Assembly: GCF_023921125.1 (NCBI RefSeq)
Contig: NZ_CP099466.1
Coordinates: 2,976,001-3,040,000 of the forward strand
Source of the DNA: Arthrobacter caoxuetaonis
GTDB taxonomy: Bacteria > Actinomycetota > Actinomycetes > Actinomycetales > Micrococcaceae
Reading direction: 5' to 3'
DNA length: 64,000 nucleotides
This document shows positions 10,300-19,545 of the stretch, piece after piece. A program made the translations under genes and the position numbers. The notes under the pieces were generated by a model. That model saw only the letters and a program-made list of their open reading frames with translations. It did not search any database and was not told where the DNA came from. The first letter of the stretch is position 1; each line of letters starts with the position of its first letter.

Positions 10300-11140
10300 A
10301 AGCGGCGTTCAACTCACCGGTGATTTCTGCAGAGCGTTCGGCGGCCGCGGCCATGCCGGCTGCAATGATGCCCGGCAGGTCCCGGTCCGCGAAGACTCCG
10401 ATGGCCGCTTCCGTGGTCCCGTTGGGGCTGGTCACGGCCCTGCGGAGGGCCGCGGCGTCGGCTCCGGGTTCGGCCAGCATGGCGCCGGCGCCGGCCAGGG
10501 TTTCGGCGGCAAGCAGGACCGCCAGCTCCGGCTCGAGCCCCAGTTCCGCTCCGGCCTTCGCCATGGCTTCAGCAAGATAGAAAGCGTAAGCGGGTCCGGA
10601 TCCGCTGACTGAACCTACGGCGTTGATCTGCTCTTCGGGAACCTGGACCACGCGCCCGGTTCCCGCCAGGAGCGAGCGCACCAGTTCCACGGACGCCGGT
10701 GCAGCCGCAGTTCCGGCGGACAGCGCGGTGACGCCCCGGCCCAGCTTGGCCGGAGTGTTGGGCATGGTGCGGATGACCTGGGCCCCGGCCGGCAGGGCGG
10801 CTTCCATCAATTCCAGCGGCACCGCGGCAGCAACGCTCACGACGACGGCGCCGGGCTTCAGCACCGGTCCCACCTCGGTGAGCATGGCACGCACGCCGGC
10901 GGGCTTGACCCCTACGATCAGCACGTCGGCTTCCGCTGCGGCGTTCCGGTTGGCGGCTTCGTCCTCCGAGCCTGCCAAGACGGTGATCCCATGGCGGACA
11001 CGCAGTTCGGCGGCCCGTTCGGCGCGGCGGACGGTGGCAGTGACCCGGTCCTTGGGGAAGCCTCCGGCGAGGATGCCGCCGAGGATGGCTTCGTTCATGG
11101 AACCGCAGCCGAGGAATGAGATTCGGGGAGAAGTGGGCAT
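10295..11140 (-). CDS. proC: Pyrroline-5-carboxylate reductase
   Basis: 281-aa last enzyme of proline synthesis, reducing pyrroline-5-carboxylate with NAD(P)H. The N-terminal Rossmann motif is FLGCGSMNEAILGGIL (GCGSM at about 11-15). TMPNTPA lies mid-protein, and the C-terminal dimerisation helices carry the family signature LRRAVTSPNGTTEAAI near residues 237-252. In many actinobacteria proC lies beside the excisionase-like HTH and bL37 genes; here aroG to trkA have been placed between them. About 250 bases upstream (11141-11389) contain no recognisable gene and should hold its promoter. Confidence 0.95.
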   Translation of the reverse strand: MPTSPRISFLGCGSMNEAILGGILAGGFPKDRVTATVRRAERAAELRVRHGITVLAGSEDEAANRNAAAEADVLIVGVKPAGVRAMLTEVGPVLKPGAVVVSVAAAVPLELMEAALPAGAQVIRTMPNTPAKLGRGVTALSAGTAAAPASVELVRSLLAGTGRVVQVPEEQINAVGSVSGSGPAYAFYLAEAMAKAGAELGLEPELAVLLAAETLAGAGAMLAEPGADAAALRRAVTSPNGTTEAAIGVFADRDLPGIIAAGMAAAAERSAEITGELNAAS

Positions 11141-11389
11141 GGCCCGATTCTTTCATGCCCTCCCCGCAGCCCCGAATACGCCTGATTCGGAGCTAATATC
11201 CAGCTTCCTCAATGCTCCTGCACATCGTCGGTGCCTATTGTGGGTACTGCCTCTTGGAGGTGCGAGTGATGAAGGGCCGGTTTTCCGGTCCTGTGGTGCC
11301 GGCGATTCGTGGATGTTCCCCCCAACCGTCCCGTTGCAATCGTCGGCACACACTCGTTTAACCGCCCGGTTCCGGGCTTCTTTCCGCCG

Positions 11390-12223
11390 TTATTCGTCCA
11401 CGACCTGGTTCAGGTTTACCCGGGCGAACTCCAGCGTCTGGCGCAGCATTTCTTCCCGTTCGCCGGGCTCTTTGGCCTTGCGGGTGCTGACTTCAATGGC
11501 CACGGTCCCTGTGTACCCCGTCTCTGAAAGGTACTGCAGGGCTTCGGCGCAGCGCTGTGTCCCTTCCCCGGGGAGCAGGTGCTCATCCTTGCCGTTGGGC
11601 GTTCCGTCGGTCAGGTGGACATGGCTCAGCCGGGTCCCCAGCCTGCGGATCTCTTCGTAGGAGTCCATTCCCGCGATCGCAGCATGGGAGAAGTCCCAGG
11701 TCACATGCTCGTAGGGTTCCGGAAGCGGGTTCCAGTGGGGCAGGTACGCCTTGGCCTCCCGGCCGCGGACCCGCCACGGATACATGTTCTCCACCGCAAT
11801 GGTGACGCCGTACTGCTCGGCAATGTGCCGCACGCCTTCAGCAAAGTTTCCGGCATAGCCGGTCTGCCAGCGGAACGGCGGGTGCGCCACCACGACGCTC
11901 GCCCCGACTTCGGCGGCCATCGCGGCGGAAAGCTCGATCTTGGTCCATGCTTTACCCCAGACCTGCTGTGTCAGCAGCAGGGTGGGAGCATGGATCGCGA
12001 GCACCGGCATCCGGTACCGCTCGATCAGGTCCTTCAGGGTCTCCGGATTCCGGCTGATCTGGCTGCCCGTGACCATCACCTCCACCCCGTCGTATCCGAG
12101 GTCGTGCGCCACCGCAAAAGTGTCATGGACAGAGAGCGGATAGACCGAGGAACTGGACAACGCCACCGGGATACGCGGCAGGTTGGAGGCGGGTTGGACA
12201 GGCTTTGGTGAGGTTAGGGTCAT
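11390..12223 (-). CDS. Sugar phosphate isomerase/epimerase-like TIM-barrel protein
   Basis: 277-aa protein of the AP-endonuclease-2/xylose-isomerase-like TIM-barrel superfamily. Metal-site segments are visible as DGVEVMV (Glu), VVVAHPPF (His), IAVENMYPW (Glu) and HVHLTDGTPNGKDEHLLPGEG (His, Asp, core HVHLTDG), in the order expected for the fold. The substrate is unknown; the conserved actinobacterial homologue (Rv0498 type) is uncharacterised to my knowledge. Its start overlaps the end of the Ppx/GppA gene by 4 bases, indicating translational coupling. The linkage to ppx and proC is conserved and suggests a housekeeping role. Confidence 0.85.
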   Translation of the reverse strand: MTLTSPKPVQPASNLPRIPVALSSSSVYPLSVHDTFAVAHDLGYDGVEVMVTGSQISRNPETLKDLIERYRMPVLAIHAPTLLLTQQVWGKAWTKIELSAAMAAEVGASVVVAHPPFRWQTGYAGNFAEGVRHIAEQYGVTIAVENMYPWRVRGREAKAYLPHWNPLPEPYEHVTWDFSHAAIAGMDSYEEIRRLGTRLSHVHLTDGTPNGKDEHLLPGEGTQRCAEALQYLSETGYTGTVAIEVSTRKAKEPGEREEMLRQTLEFARVNLNQVVDE

Positions 12224-13257
12224 GTTGTGCTCGCACTTCCGTTCGATTCACCGGCAACAGCCAGGACCAGCGCCCCGGCCGGTTCCTGCGGGTATGTTTC
12301 AGGCCCGGCCGGCAGCGGGCCCGGGGTGTCGAAACGCAGCGTGTCGAACCGCTGCAGGATCAGCCCCTCGCGCAGCGCCCAGGGGCAGATGCGCAGGGAC
12401 TTGAGATCAAACGCTTCCATGGCGGCCTCCGCGACCAGGGCTCCGGCCAGCAGCTGGGGAGCCCTCAGCGCCGAGACGCCGTCCAGCCGGGAAATGTCGG
12501 CAGCGCTCATCCCGGACAGCCGCTGGACAAGCTGGGAAAGGTCGCTGCGGCGCAGCTTCCGCTTGGCGTAGGGGCCGGCCGCCGAGGGTGCCGCGCCGCA
12601 CACACGGGCCAGTGAGCGGAAAGTCTTCGAGGTTCCCGTCGCCACGTGCGGCGTTCCGTACGGGAGAAATTCCAGCAGCGCGTCCTGCACCGTGTCCCTG
12701 ATGTAGGCCCGCAGGGCCGCCACGCGGCGGGGTGCGGGCGGGTCTGTCTGAAGCCAGTCCCGGGTGAGGCGTCCGGCTCCCAGCGGAACGGAGACGGCGA
12801 CGTCGGGCAGTTCGTCCTGTCCCTGCGCCAGTTCGAAGGACCCGCCGCCAATGTCCAGGTCAAGCAGGCTGCCTGCACCCCAGCCGTACCAGCGCCTGGC
12901 GGCCAGGTAGGTCATGGAGGCTTCCTGCCGTCCGCTCAGCTCCCGAAGGGCGACGCCGGTCTGCTCCTCCACGTGTTCCAGCACCAAGGGCCCGTTTGCT
13001 GATTCCCGGATGGCTGAGGTGCTGAACGCGAGCAGGTCCTGGGCTCGGTGCCGGGCGGCGAACTCACGTGCCTCCAGCACGAATTCCACGAGGAGCCGCT
13101 GCCCCTCGTCCGTGATCGCGCCGTCGTCGTCCAGATGGGTCACCAGCTGCAGCGGCCGCTTGTGGGAGGCATACGGAACGGGCCGGGCACCGGGGTGCGC
13201 GTCCACCAGCAGCAGGTGGACGGTGTTTGAGCCGATATCCAGGACGCCTAGACGCAT
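12220..13257 (-). CDS. Ppx/GppA phosphatase-family protein
   Basis: 345-aa member of the exopolyphosphatase/guanosine pentaphosphate phosphohydrolase family (ASKHA fold). The first phosphate loop is VLDIGSNTVHLLLVDA (residues 5-20), and the second is LDIGGGSFELAQG near residue 135. It is single-domain, without the C-terminal HD-like domains of E. coli Ppx. This matches the short actinobacterial type, of which Rv0496 (Ppx1) hydrolyses short-chain polyphosphate. It overlaps the isomerase gene by 4 bases and follows topA by 87 bases on the same strand. Polyphosphate and pppGpp activities cannot be separated by sequence. Confidence 0.9.
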   Translation of the reverse strand: MRLGVLDIGSNTVHLLLVDAHPGARPVPYASHKRPLQLVTHLDDDGAITDEGQRLLVEFVLEAREFAARHRAQDLLAFSTSAIRESANGPLVLEHVEEQTGVALRELSGRQEASMTYLAARRWYGWGAGSLLDLDIGGGSFELAQGQDELPDVAVSVPLGAGRLTRDWLQTDPPAPRRVAALRAYIRDTVQDALLEFLPYGTPHVATGTSKTFRSLARVCGAAPSAAGPYAKRKLRRSDLSQLVQRLSGMSAADISRLDGVSALRAPQLLAGALVAEAAMEAFDLKSLRICPWALREGLILQRFDTLRFDTPGPLPAGPETYPQEPAGALVLAVAGESNGSASTT

Positions 13258-13344
13258 GGTTCCATTATCGCGCCGCTGTTGCCGCGCACGCGTTCCCGGC
13301 CCCGGGGAGGGGTCAGGAGGGCGTGCACGGCAGCGGGCACGTGC

Positions 13345-16065
13345 TTACTTCTTCGCTGCGGCGCGCTTGCGGACCGGCTTCTTGGCAGCCGGACCCTTTT
13401 CGCGCTTCTCGGCCAGGAGTTCCAGTGCCCGTTCCCGGGTCAGCTCCTCGATGGCCATGGACCGCGGAACCGTGATGTTGGTGATCCCGTCGGTGATGTA
13501 CGGCCCGAACCGGCCGTCCTTCACGACTACGGGCTTCTCCGACACCGGATCGGTACCGAACTCCGCCAGCGGGGCAGCTGCCTGGCGTCCGCCGCGCTGC
13601 TTCGGCTGCGAGTAAATCTCCAGGGCCTGCTCAAGCGTGATGGTGAAGATTTCCTCTTCGGAGCCGATCGAGCGGGAGTCGGTGCCCTTCTTGAGGTAGG
13701 GACCGAACCGGCCGTTCTGCACCGTGATCTCATTGCCTTCGGCATCTGTCCCGAGCACGCGCGGAAGCCGCATCAGCTTCAGGGCTTCCTCCAGGGTGAC
13801 CGTCTCAACGCTCATGGACTTGAAGAGCGAGCCGGTGCGCGGCTTGACCTTGACGGGCTTCTTGGGGGGCTTGGGCTTGCCGTTCTTGTAGTATTCCACC
13901 GGCTGGTTGGCCAGTTCCTCGGCCGTCATCTCCGGGATCAGTTCAATCACGTAGGGCCCGTAGCGGCCGTTGCGTGCCACAATCGTGCGGCCGGTTTCCG
14001 GATCTTCGCCCAGGACGCGTTCCTCGGGTCCGGCGCTGTTCATCAGCTCGAGCGCCTTCTCGGCGGTCAGCTCATCCGGAGCCAGGTCCTCAGGGACGTT
14101 GGCGCGGTCCGGCTCGGTGCCTTCCGGTGCATCCGCAGGCAGCGGGCGCTCCAGGTACGGGCCGAACTTGCCCACGCGCAGCACGATTCCGTCAGCAATC
14201 TCGATCGAGTTCACTGCCCTCGCATCGATTTCGCCGAGGTCGTTCACGATCGTGTGCAGGCCGGTTTCGACGCGGTCGCCGTAGTAGAACTGGTTCAGCC
14301 ACTCCACGCGGCCGGCTTCGCCGCGGGCAATGCGGTCCAGGTCCTCTTCCATTTCCGCGGTGAAGTCGTAGTCCACGTAATCCGTGAAGTGCTCCTCCAG
14401 CAGGCGCACCACGGAGAACGCGATCCAGCTCGGAACCAGCGCCTGGCCGCGGGTGGTGACGTACCCGCGGTCCATGATGGTGGAGATGGTCGCTGCGTAG
14501 GTCGAAGGCCGTCCGATGCCGAGCTCTTCCAGCATCTTCACCAGCGAAGCTTCGGTGAAACGCGGCGGCGGGGACGTTTCATGGCCGCCGGCAGCCAGGT
14601 CGGCTGCGCTGAGCGGATCGTCCTTCTTCAGGATCGGCAGGCGCGAATCGTCGCTGCCGTCCTCCTCGTTGCGCGAAGCATCATGGCCCTCTTCGTAGGC
14701 AGCCATGAAGCCCCGGAAGGTGATGACCGTACCGCTGGCCGAGAACTCGGCGTCGCGCCCGTCCGCGGACACCGCACCCAGCTTGACCGACGCCGTCGAA
14801 CCCTTGGCATCAGCCATCTGGGAGGCCACAGTGCGCTTCCAGATCAGCTCGTACAGCTTGAATTCGTCGCCGCGCAGCGAGGATGCCACCTGCGCCGGCG
14901 TGCGGAAGGAGTCACCGGCGGGGCGGATGGCCTCGTGGGCTTCCTGCGCGTTCTTGGACTTGCCCTTGTACACGCGGCGGGCTTCCGGCACGTATTCGGG
15001 TCCGTACAGTTCCGAGGCCTGACGGCGGGCGGCATTGATCGCCTGGTCCGAAAGGGCCGGCGAATCGGTACGCATATAGGTGATGTAGCCGTTTTCATAC
15101 AGCCGCTGTGCCACCTGCATGGTCACGCGGGAGGAGAAACGCAGCTTGCGGCTGGCTTCCTGCTGCAGCGTGGAGGTGGTGAACGGCGCCGCCGGGCGGC
15201 GGGTGTACGGCTTGGTTTCCAGCGACCGGACGGTGAACGACGCATCCTGGAGGCCGGCTGCCAGGGAGACGGCGGCCGCTTCATCCAGGTGCGTGACAGT
15301 CTTGGACTTGAGCTCACCGCGGTCGGTGAAGTCCTTGCCGGTGGCGATCCGTGCACCGTCGACCGAGGTCAGGCGTGCCTTGAAGGTTTCCGAGGACGCC
15401 GTGGCGAAGGTGCCCAGCAGGTCCCAGTAGGAGGCGGAGCGGAAGGCCATGCGCTCGCGTTCGCGCTCGACCACCAGCCGGGTCGCGACGGACTGCACGC
15501 GGCCGGCGGAGAGTCCGCGGGCTACCTTGCGCCAGAGCACGGGAGAAATCTCGTACCCGTAGAGGCGGTCGAGGATGCGACGGGTTTCCTGCGCATCGAC
15601 CATCGAGATGTCGACGTCGCGCATCTCCAGCAGGGCGCGCTGGATGGCTTCCTTGGTGATTTCGGGGAAGGTCAGGCGGTGCACCGGAACCTTGGGCTTG
15701 AGCACCTGGAGCAGGTGCCAGGCAATGGCTTCGCCTTCGCGGTCACCGTCAGTTGCGAGATAGAGCTCGTCGGCGTCCTTCAGGGCGGCCTTGAGCTCGG
15801 CGACCTTCTTCTTTTTATCCGTGGAGACCACGTAGTAGGGCTCGAAGTCCTTTTCGACGTCGACGGCGAACTTGCCCAGCGAGGACTTCTTCAGCTCAGC
15901 CGGGAGGTCAGACGGCTGGGGAAGGTCCCGGATATGGCCCATTGAGGCGGTCACCTCGAAGCCTTCACCAAGGTATCCGGCAATAGTCTTGCCCTTGGCC
16001 GGTGACTCGACAATTACCAGCTTCTTCTTCTTGCCGGTCGACTTGTCCGTTGCCTTAACTGGCAC
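13345..16065 (-). CDS. topA: DNA topoisomerase I
   Basis: 906-aa type IA topoisomerase that relaxes negatively supercoiled DNA. The TOPRIM domain starts LVIVESPAKGKTI and has the acidic cluster in ATDGDREGEAIAWHL. The catalytic tyrosine is about Tyr330 in YITYMRTDS. The C-terminal third has no zinc-finger cysteines. It instead holds repeated GRFGPY/GRYGPYV-type modules (about four), typical of actinobacterial TopA, and ends in a Lys/Arg-rich tail (AAKKPVRKRAAAKK) known in mycobacteria to aid processivity. It is an essential housekeeping gene, and the upstream gap of about 160 bases should contain its promoter. Confidence 0.97.
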   Translation of the reverse strand: MPVKATDKSTGKKKKLVIVESPAKGKTIAGYLGEGFEVTASMGHIRDLPQPSDLPAELKKSSLGKFAVDVEKDFEPYYVVSTDKKKKVAELKAALKDADELYLATDGDREGEAIAWHLLQVLKPKVPVHRLTFPEITKEAIQRALLEMRDVDISMVDAQETRRILDRLYGYEISPVLWRKVARGLSAGRVQSVATRLVVERERERMAFRSASYWDLLGTFATASSETFKARLTSVDGARIATGKDFTDRGELKSKTVTHLDEAAAVSLAAGLQDASFTVRSLETKPYTRRPAAPFTTSTLQQEASRKLRFSSRVTMQVAQRLYENGYITYMRTDSPALSDQAINAARRQASELYGPEYVPEARRVYKGKSKNAQEAHEAIRPAGDSFRTPAQVASSLRGDEFKLYELIWKRTVASQMADAKGSTASVKLGAVSADGRDAEFSASGTVITFRGFMAAYEEGHDASRNEEDGSDDSRLPILKKDDPLSAADLAAGGHETSPPPRFTEASLVKMLEELGIGRPSTYAATISTIMDRGYVTTRGQALVPSWIAFSVVRLLEEHFTDYVDYDFTAEMEEDLDRIARGEAGRVEWLNQFYYGDRVETGLHTIVNDLGEIDARAVNSIEIADGIVLRVGKFGPYLERPLPADAPEGTEPDRANVPEDLAPDELTAEKALELMNSAGPEERVLGEDPETGRTIVARNGRYGPYVIELIPEMTAEELANQPVEYYKNGKPKPPKKPVKVKPRTGSLFKSMSVETVTLEEALKLMRLPRVLGTDAEGNEITVQNGRFGPYLKKGTDSRSIGSEEEIFTITLEQALEIYSQPKQRGGRQAAAPLAEFGTDPVSEKPVVVKDGRFGPYITDGITNITVPRSMAIEELTRERALELLAEKREKGPAAKKPVRKRAAAKK

Positions 16066-16224
16066 TGTTCTCCTACGTACGGGTGGATCATAAACGGGTG
16101 ATGGACGGCGCAGGCGATTGGACCGCAGGCGTGCTCATCCTAAGACAGTATGGGGAATCCCCAAGCACTAGGGTAACCTCAACCGCGCCCCCGGGCTGAC
16201 GAAAGCCCATATCAGTGGCCCATG

Positions 16225-17901
16225 CTACGCCTGGACGGGCAGCAGGAATCCGTCCAGCACCAGGTTGCGGACCTCGGCTTCCAGAGCCGGCGCAAACTCC
16301 GGATCGTCCCGGCCCAGCAGGGCACCCAGCGCACCGATGATCGCGCCGGCGGGCAAATCGCCGTCGCACGCCGAGACGAAGCCGGTGAGCTCCGTGCTCA
16401 TCAGGTTGGTGCGGCGCAGGCCCGCTCCCTGGCGCAGCAGGATCACGCCGGGATGTTCGGCGCCGGGACGCTGATGGCGTTCCTCCGTGACGTCATCTGC
16501 CACCACCAGATGCTCAGCGGCGAGATCCGGATGGGCCTGGCTCCAGTCAAAGCGGTCGACGGCGGCAGCCAGGTGCGGTCCGATCGGGGCTTCCAGCGGA
16601 TGGGTAATTTCCTCGAACCGGCGAAGCGGCGTGGCGCCGGGTTCCGCGCGGCGGCGCATCCAGACCGATCCGAAGCCGATTCCGGTGGTTCCTCGGGAGG
16701 CGAAATCGGCGAGGTAGGCGGCGTAGGACGCGGCGTAGTCCTTGCGGTCGCGGTTCTCTGCTGCGTCGCGGAGCCACATTTCGGCATATTCCGCGGGGCT
16801 GAGGACTTCGCGCTGGATGACCCAGGCGTCCATGGACTCCGGCAGCCAGGAACGAAGCCTGGCGCTCCAGCCGGTTTCGTTTTCCTCGCCGTGTTCCGCG
16901 TCGCCGGGCTCCTGGATCTCCCAGTTGCCGAGCAGCTGCGCTGTTCCGCCGGGCGCCAGGACACTCTCGAGGTTGCGGAACAGGCCGGACACTATGGCGT
17001 CACCGGGCAGTCCGCCGTCGCGGTAGGTGAAACGTTCCTCCGGAGTTTCCTCCGCGGAGCGCGGGGTAATGACGAACGGCGGGTTCGTGACCACCAGGTC
17101 GAACTGTTCCCCGGTCACCGGTTCGAGCATGCTGCCCAGCCGCAGGTCGACCCTGTCTTCCGGACGGGCCGGGTCGATGCCCAGTGCCGCGGCGTTCAGC
17201 AGGAGGTTGAACCGGGTGAAGGCCAGGGCCCGTTCGGAAATGTCCGTCGCTGTGACGTGCTGCGCGTGGCTGAGCAGGTGGAAGACCTGGATGCCGCAGC
17301 CGGTGCCCAGATCCAGTGCCCTGTCGGCCGGGCGGCGGACGGTCAGCTGGGCCAGGGAAAGCGAGGCCTGTCCGATGCCCAGCACGTGGTCATGCGGCAG
17401 CACGCCGGGGCGCTGGTGGGAACCGAGGTCGCTGGCGACCCACAGCAGGGTTGCGGGCAGCGCCTCCGGCCTTCCGTCGCCGTTGCCGCCGTCGGACACA
17501 GGTGGTGCATCAAAGGAATAGGGGCGCAGGTCCACCGCGGCGCGAACCCGGTCCGGGTTCTCCGGGTCGTCCTCGATGAGGCCGAGGCTCCGCAGGCCTG
17601 CGGAGCCGGTCCGGGGGAAAGCCTTCTCCAGGAGTGCCGCAGGCAGGGACTCCCCCACCAGCCACAGCGCCACGGCCGCCGCAACAGGTTCGGGTGCCGC
17701 GGCGTCGAACGCTGCCTGGCAGGCAAGCATTGCCGGCACCACCTGGTCCCTGCCCAGCGCCGCACCGGCCTCCCCGCCCAGGAAGGCGGCGACGCCGTCG
17801 ACCGTGTAGCCGGCATCGGCAAGGTCGGCAGCGAGGCCGCCCAGCAGCTGGAGGTTGGAACTTTGCGGTGCGCCCGGGACACGGGAGAAGTCAGTCACCA
17901 A
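16225..17901 (-). CDS. Class I SAM-dependent methyltransferase with N-terminal accessory domain
   Basis: 558-aa protein with two parts. The first 140 or so residues are helical and match no catalytic family I recognise; actinobacterial homologues carry a DUF there. A Rossmann methyltransferase follows, with the SAM loop LDLGTGCGIQVFHLL near residue 190 and the amide/amine methylation motif LVVTNPPFVI near residue 272. The NPPF motif is shared by HemK/PrmC glutamine methyltransferases, RsmC-like rRNA enzymes and N6-adenine DNA methylases. No target-recognition domain or restriction gene is adjacent, so a protein or rRNA substrate is more likely than DNA modification. It lies upstream of topA on the same strand. 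Confidence 0.85.
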   Translation of the reverse strand: MVTDFSRVPGAPQSSNLQLLGGLAADLADAGYTVDGVAAFLGGEAGAALGRDQVVPAMLACQAAFDAAAPEPVAAAVALWLVGESLPAALLEKAFPRTGSAGLRSLGLIEDDPENPDRVRAAVDLRPYSFDAPPVSDGGNGDGRPEALPATLLWVASDLGSHQRPGVLPHDHVLGIGQASLSLAQLTVRRPADRALDLGTGCGIQVFHLLSHAQHVTATDISERALAFTRFNLLLNAAALGIDPARPEDRVDLRLGSMLEPVTGEQFDLVVTNPPFVITPRSAEETPEERFTYRDGGLPGDAIVSGLFRNLESVLAPGGTAQLLGNWEIQEPGDAEHGEENETGWSARLRSWLPESMDAWVIQREVLSPAEYAEMWLRDAAENRDRKDYAASYAAYLADFASRGTTGIGFGSVWMRRRAEPGATPLRRFEEITHPLEAPIGPHLAAAVDRFDWSQAHPDLAAEHLVVADDVTEERHQRPGAEHPGVILLRQGAGLRRTNLMSTELTGFVSACDGDLPAGAIIGALGALLGRDDPEFAPALEAEVRNLVLDGFLLPVQA

Positions 17902-17957
17902 TCCAGTCTAGGTTCCGGTGCACCTGCCCCTTCCCCCGCACCGCCTCCCCCCCCTGG

Positions 17958-19415
17958 TCAGGCGCGGCGGGGGATCTTGATGAAGGGCGCCAGCACCAGT
18001 CCGGCCGTGGCCAGGAGCGCTCCGATGATGAAGGCGGTGTGTGCGCCGGAGAACAACGAATCCAGCAGGGCCGAGCCTTCGCCGAGCTTCGCAGCGGAAA
18101 GCATGGACAGGACCGTGACGAAGATGGTGGTGCCGATCGCGCCGCCAAGCTGCTGTCCGGTGTTGAAGATCGCCGAGCCGTGGCCGTAGAGCCGGGGATC
18201 GACCGTCGCCAGGGCCGCGGAGAGAAGCCCGGTCATCAGCATGGCCAGTCCGATGCTGAAGACAATGTGGGCCGCCGTGAACGCCCAGAGCGGGGACTCC
18301 GCAGTGAGGAACACGTAGAGCCACTGCCCCAGTGCCAGCATGGCGGCACCCGGGATGAGGACCGGGCGCGGGCCAAACTTGTCAAAAACCCGGCCGAAGA
18401 CGGGTCCGACGGCGGCCTGCACCAGTCCGCCGGGCAGGAGCATCATGCCGATGGTCAGGGTGTCCAGGCCGCGGCCGGTCTGGAGCATGATCGGCACTAT
18501 CATCACGGTTCCCAGCAGGGTGCCCATGGCGATCATGATCATCACGACGCTGAGGCTGAAGTTCCGGTTCCGGAACGGTGCCAGGTTCAGCAGTTCCCTG
18601 CCGGTCCGGGCAAGGGTGATTTGCCGTTTGATGAACAGGGCCAGGGATCCGGCACCGACGACGACGCTGGCTCCGACCAGGAGGAGGTTCTCCGACGCGT
18701 GTTCCAGGCTGGAAATCGCGTAGACCAGGAACCCAAAGGCCAGGGCGGAGAGAATCACCGAGGGAACGTCCAGCGGCAGCTTGCGGGTGGCGGAGGGGAT
18801 CTTGATGAAGATGATTCCCAGGACGAGGATCACCAGGGCGATCGGCGTCATCAGCACGAAGATCCAGTGCCAGCTCAGGGCATTGACCACTGCACCGGAC
18901 ACAGTGGGTCCGACGGCCGGCCCCACCGAAATGACGATGGAGTTCAGCCCCATGATGGCACCGCGCTTGTGCATGGGCACCAGCGTCAGCGTGGTGGTCA
19001 TCAGCAGCGGCAGCACGATCGCCGTGCCCACGGCCTGAATAATCCGGGCGATCAGCAGGACAGCGAAGCTCGGCGCAAAGACTGCGAGTACCGTGCCGAC
19101 CAGGAAGCTGGCCAGGGCAAAGATAAACAGGCTGCGGGTGGTGAAGCGCTGGAGCAGGAATCCGGTGGCGGGGATGACCACGGAGACGGTCAGCAGGAAT
19201 CCGGTGGTGAGCCACTGCCCTGCTGCGGCGGAAACGTCCAGATCCGCCATGATCGAGGGCAGGGCCACGGTCAGGACTGTTTCATTCAGGATCATCAGGA
19301 ACGCGGCCAGGGCCAGTGCTCCGATGATGCCTGTCAGCTGTTTGGTGGACAGTGCCGGACGGGGCGGTGCAGCGGTCTGCCCCTGGTGCTCGGCTGTGGT
19401 GCTTTCGTGACTCAA
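17958..19415 (-). CDS. MFS multidrug exporter, DHA2 (14-TM) family
   Basis: 485-aa proton-coupled drug exporter of the EmrB/QacA type. The first helix carries the family motif LNETVLTVALPSIMADLDVS near residue 35, and about 14 hydrophobic segments follow. TTG 19415 is chosen as the start because GAGGA lies 4-5 bases upstream; further in-frame codons upstream run into the divergent TetR gene and its operators. The divergent TetR regulator with palindromic sites in the shared gap suggests classic substrate-induced efflux control. The exported compound is unknown. Confidence 0.88.
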   Translation of the reverse strand: MSHESTTAEHQGQTAAPPRPALSTKQLTGIIGALALAAFLMILNETVLTVALPSIMADLDVSAAAGQWLTTGFLLTVSVVIPATGFLLQRFTTRSLFIFALASFLVGTVLAVFAPSFAVLLIARIIQAVGTAIVLPLLMTTTLTLVPMHKRGAIMGLNSIVISVGPAVGPTVSGAVVNALSWHWIFVLMTPIALVILVLGIIFIKIPSATRKLPLDVPSVILSALAFGFLVYAISSLEHASENLLLVGASVVVGAGSLALFIKRQITLARTGRELLNLAPFRNRNFSLSVVMIMIAMGTLLGTVMIVPIMLQTGRGLDTLTIGMMLLPGGLVQAAVGPVFGRVFDKFGPRPVLIPGAAMLALGQWLYVFLTAESPLWAFTAAHIVFSIGLAMLMTGLLSAALATVDPRLYGHGSAIFNTGQQLGGAIGTTIFVTVLSMLSAAKLGEGSALLDSLFSGAHTAFIIGALLATAGLVLAPFIKIPRRA

Positions 19416-19453
19416 GGATTCCTCGGTTTCTGTCGGACTCGAACCGGAAAATA

Positions 19454-19502
19454 CTGTCACAGACTGACAGATTTTTCTAACCGAAGTGGCATACTGTGAC
19501 AG
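19454..19502. promoter_or_regulatory. Probable TetR operator sites between exporter and regulator
   Basis: CTGTCA and TGACAG form a perfect inverted repeat with a 5-base spacer (19454-19470). The 9-mer CTGTCACAG at 19454-19462 recurs as its reverse complement CTGTGACAG at 19494-19502, 31 bases on. Both lie in the control region shared by the exporter and the TetR gene, the expected place for autoregulation plus exporter repression. Confidence 0.6.
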
Positions 19503-19545
19503 AAGACAAGCCGCTCGCGGACACTCCAACGGAAGCTGGGACAGC

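Noticed and set aside
11153..11353. A 66-codon frame in the gap upstream of proC
   Set aside because: No conserved motif or binding site; the gap is better explained as the proC promoter region.
13279..15945. An 888-codon open frame on the plus strand across topA
   Set aside because: It is exactly antisense to the conserved topA coding sequence and its translation has no recognisable domain; long antisense frames are expected from high-GC codon bias.
16225..17901. Methyltransferase with NPPF motif as part of a restriction-modification or phage-defence system
   Set aside because: No nuclease, target-recognition domain or defence neighbour; the context is housekeeping and the motif is shared with protein and rRNA methylases.
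17634..19499. A 621-codon plus-strand frame rich in Gln/Asp/Gly
   Set aside because: Antisense to the DHA2 exporter; the composition is what a complement of membrane-helix codons gives.
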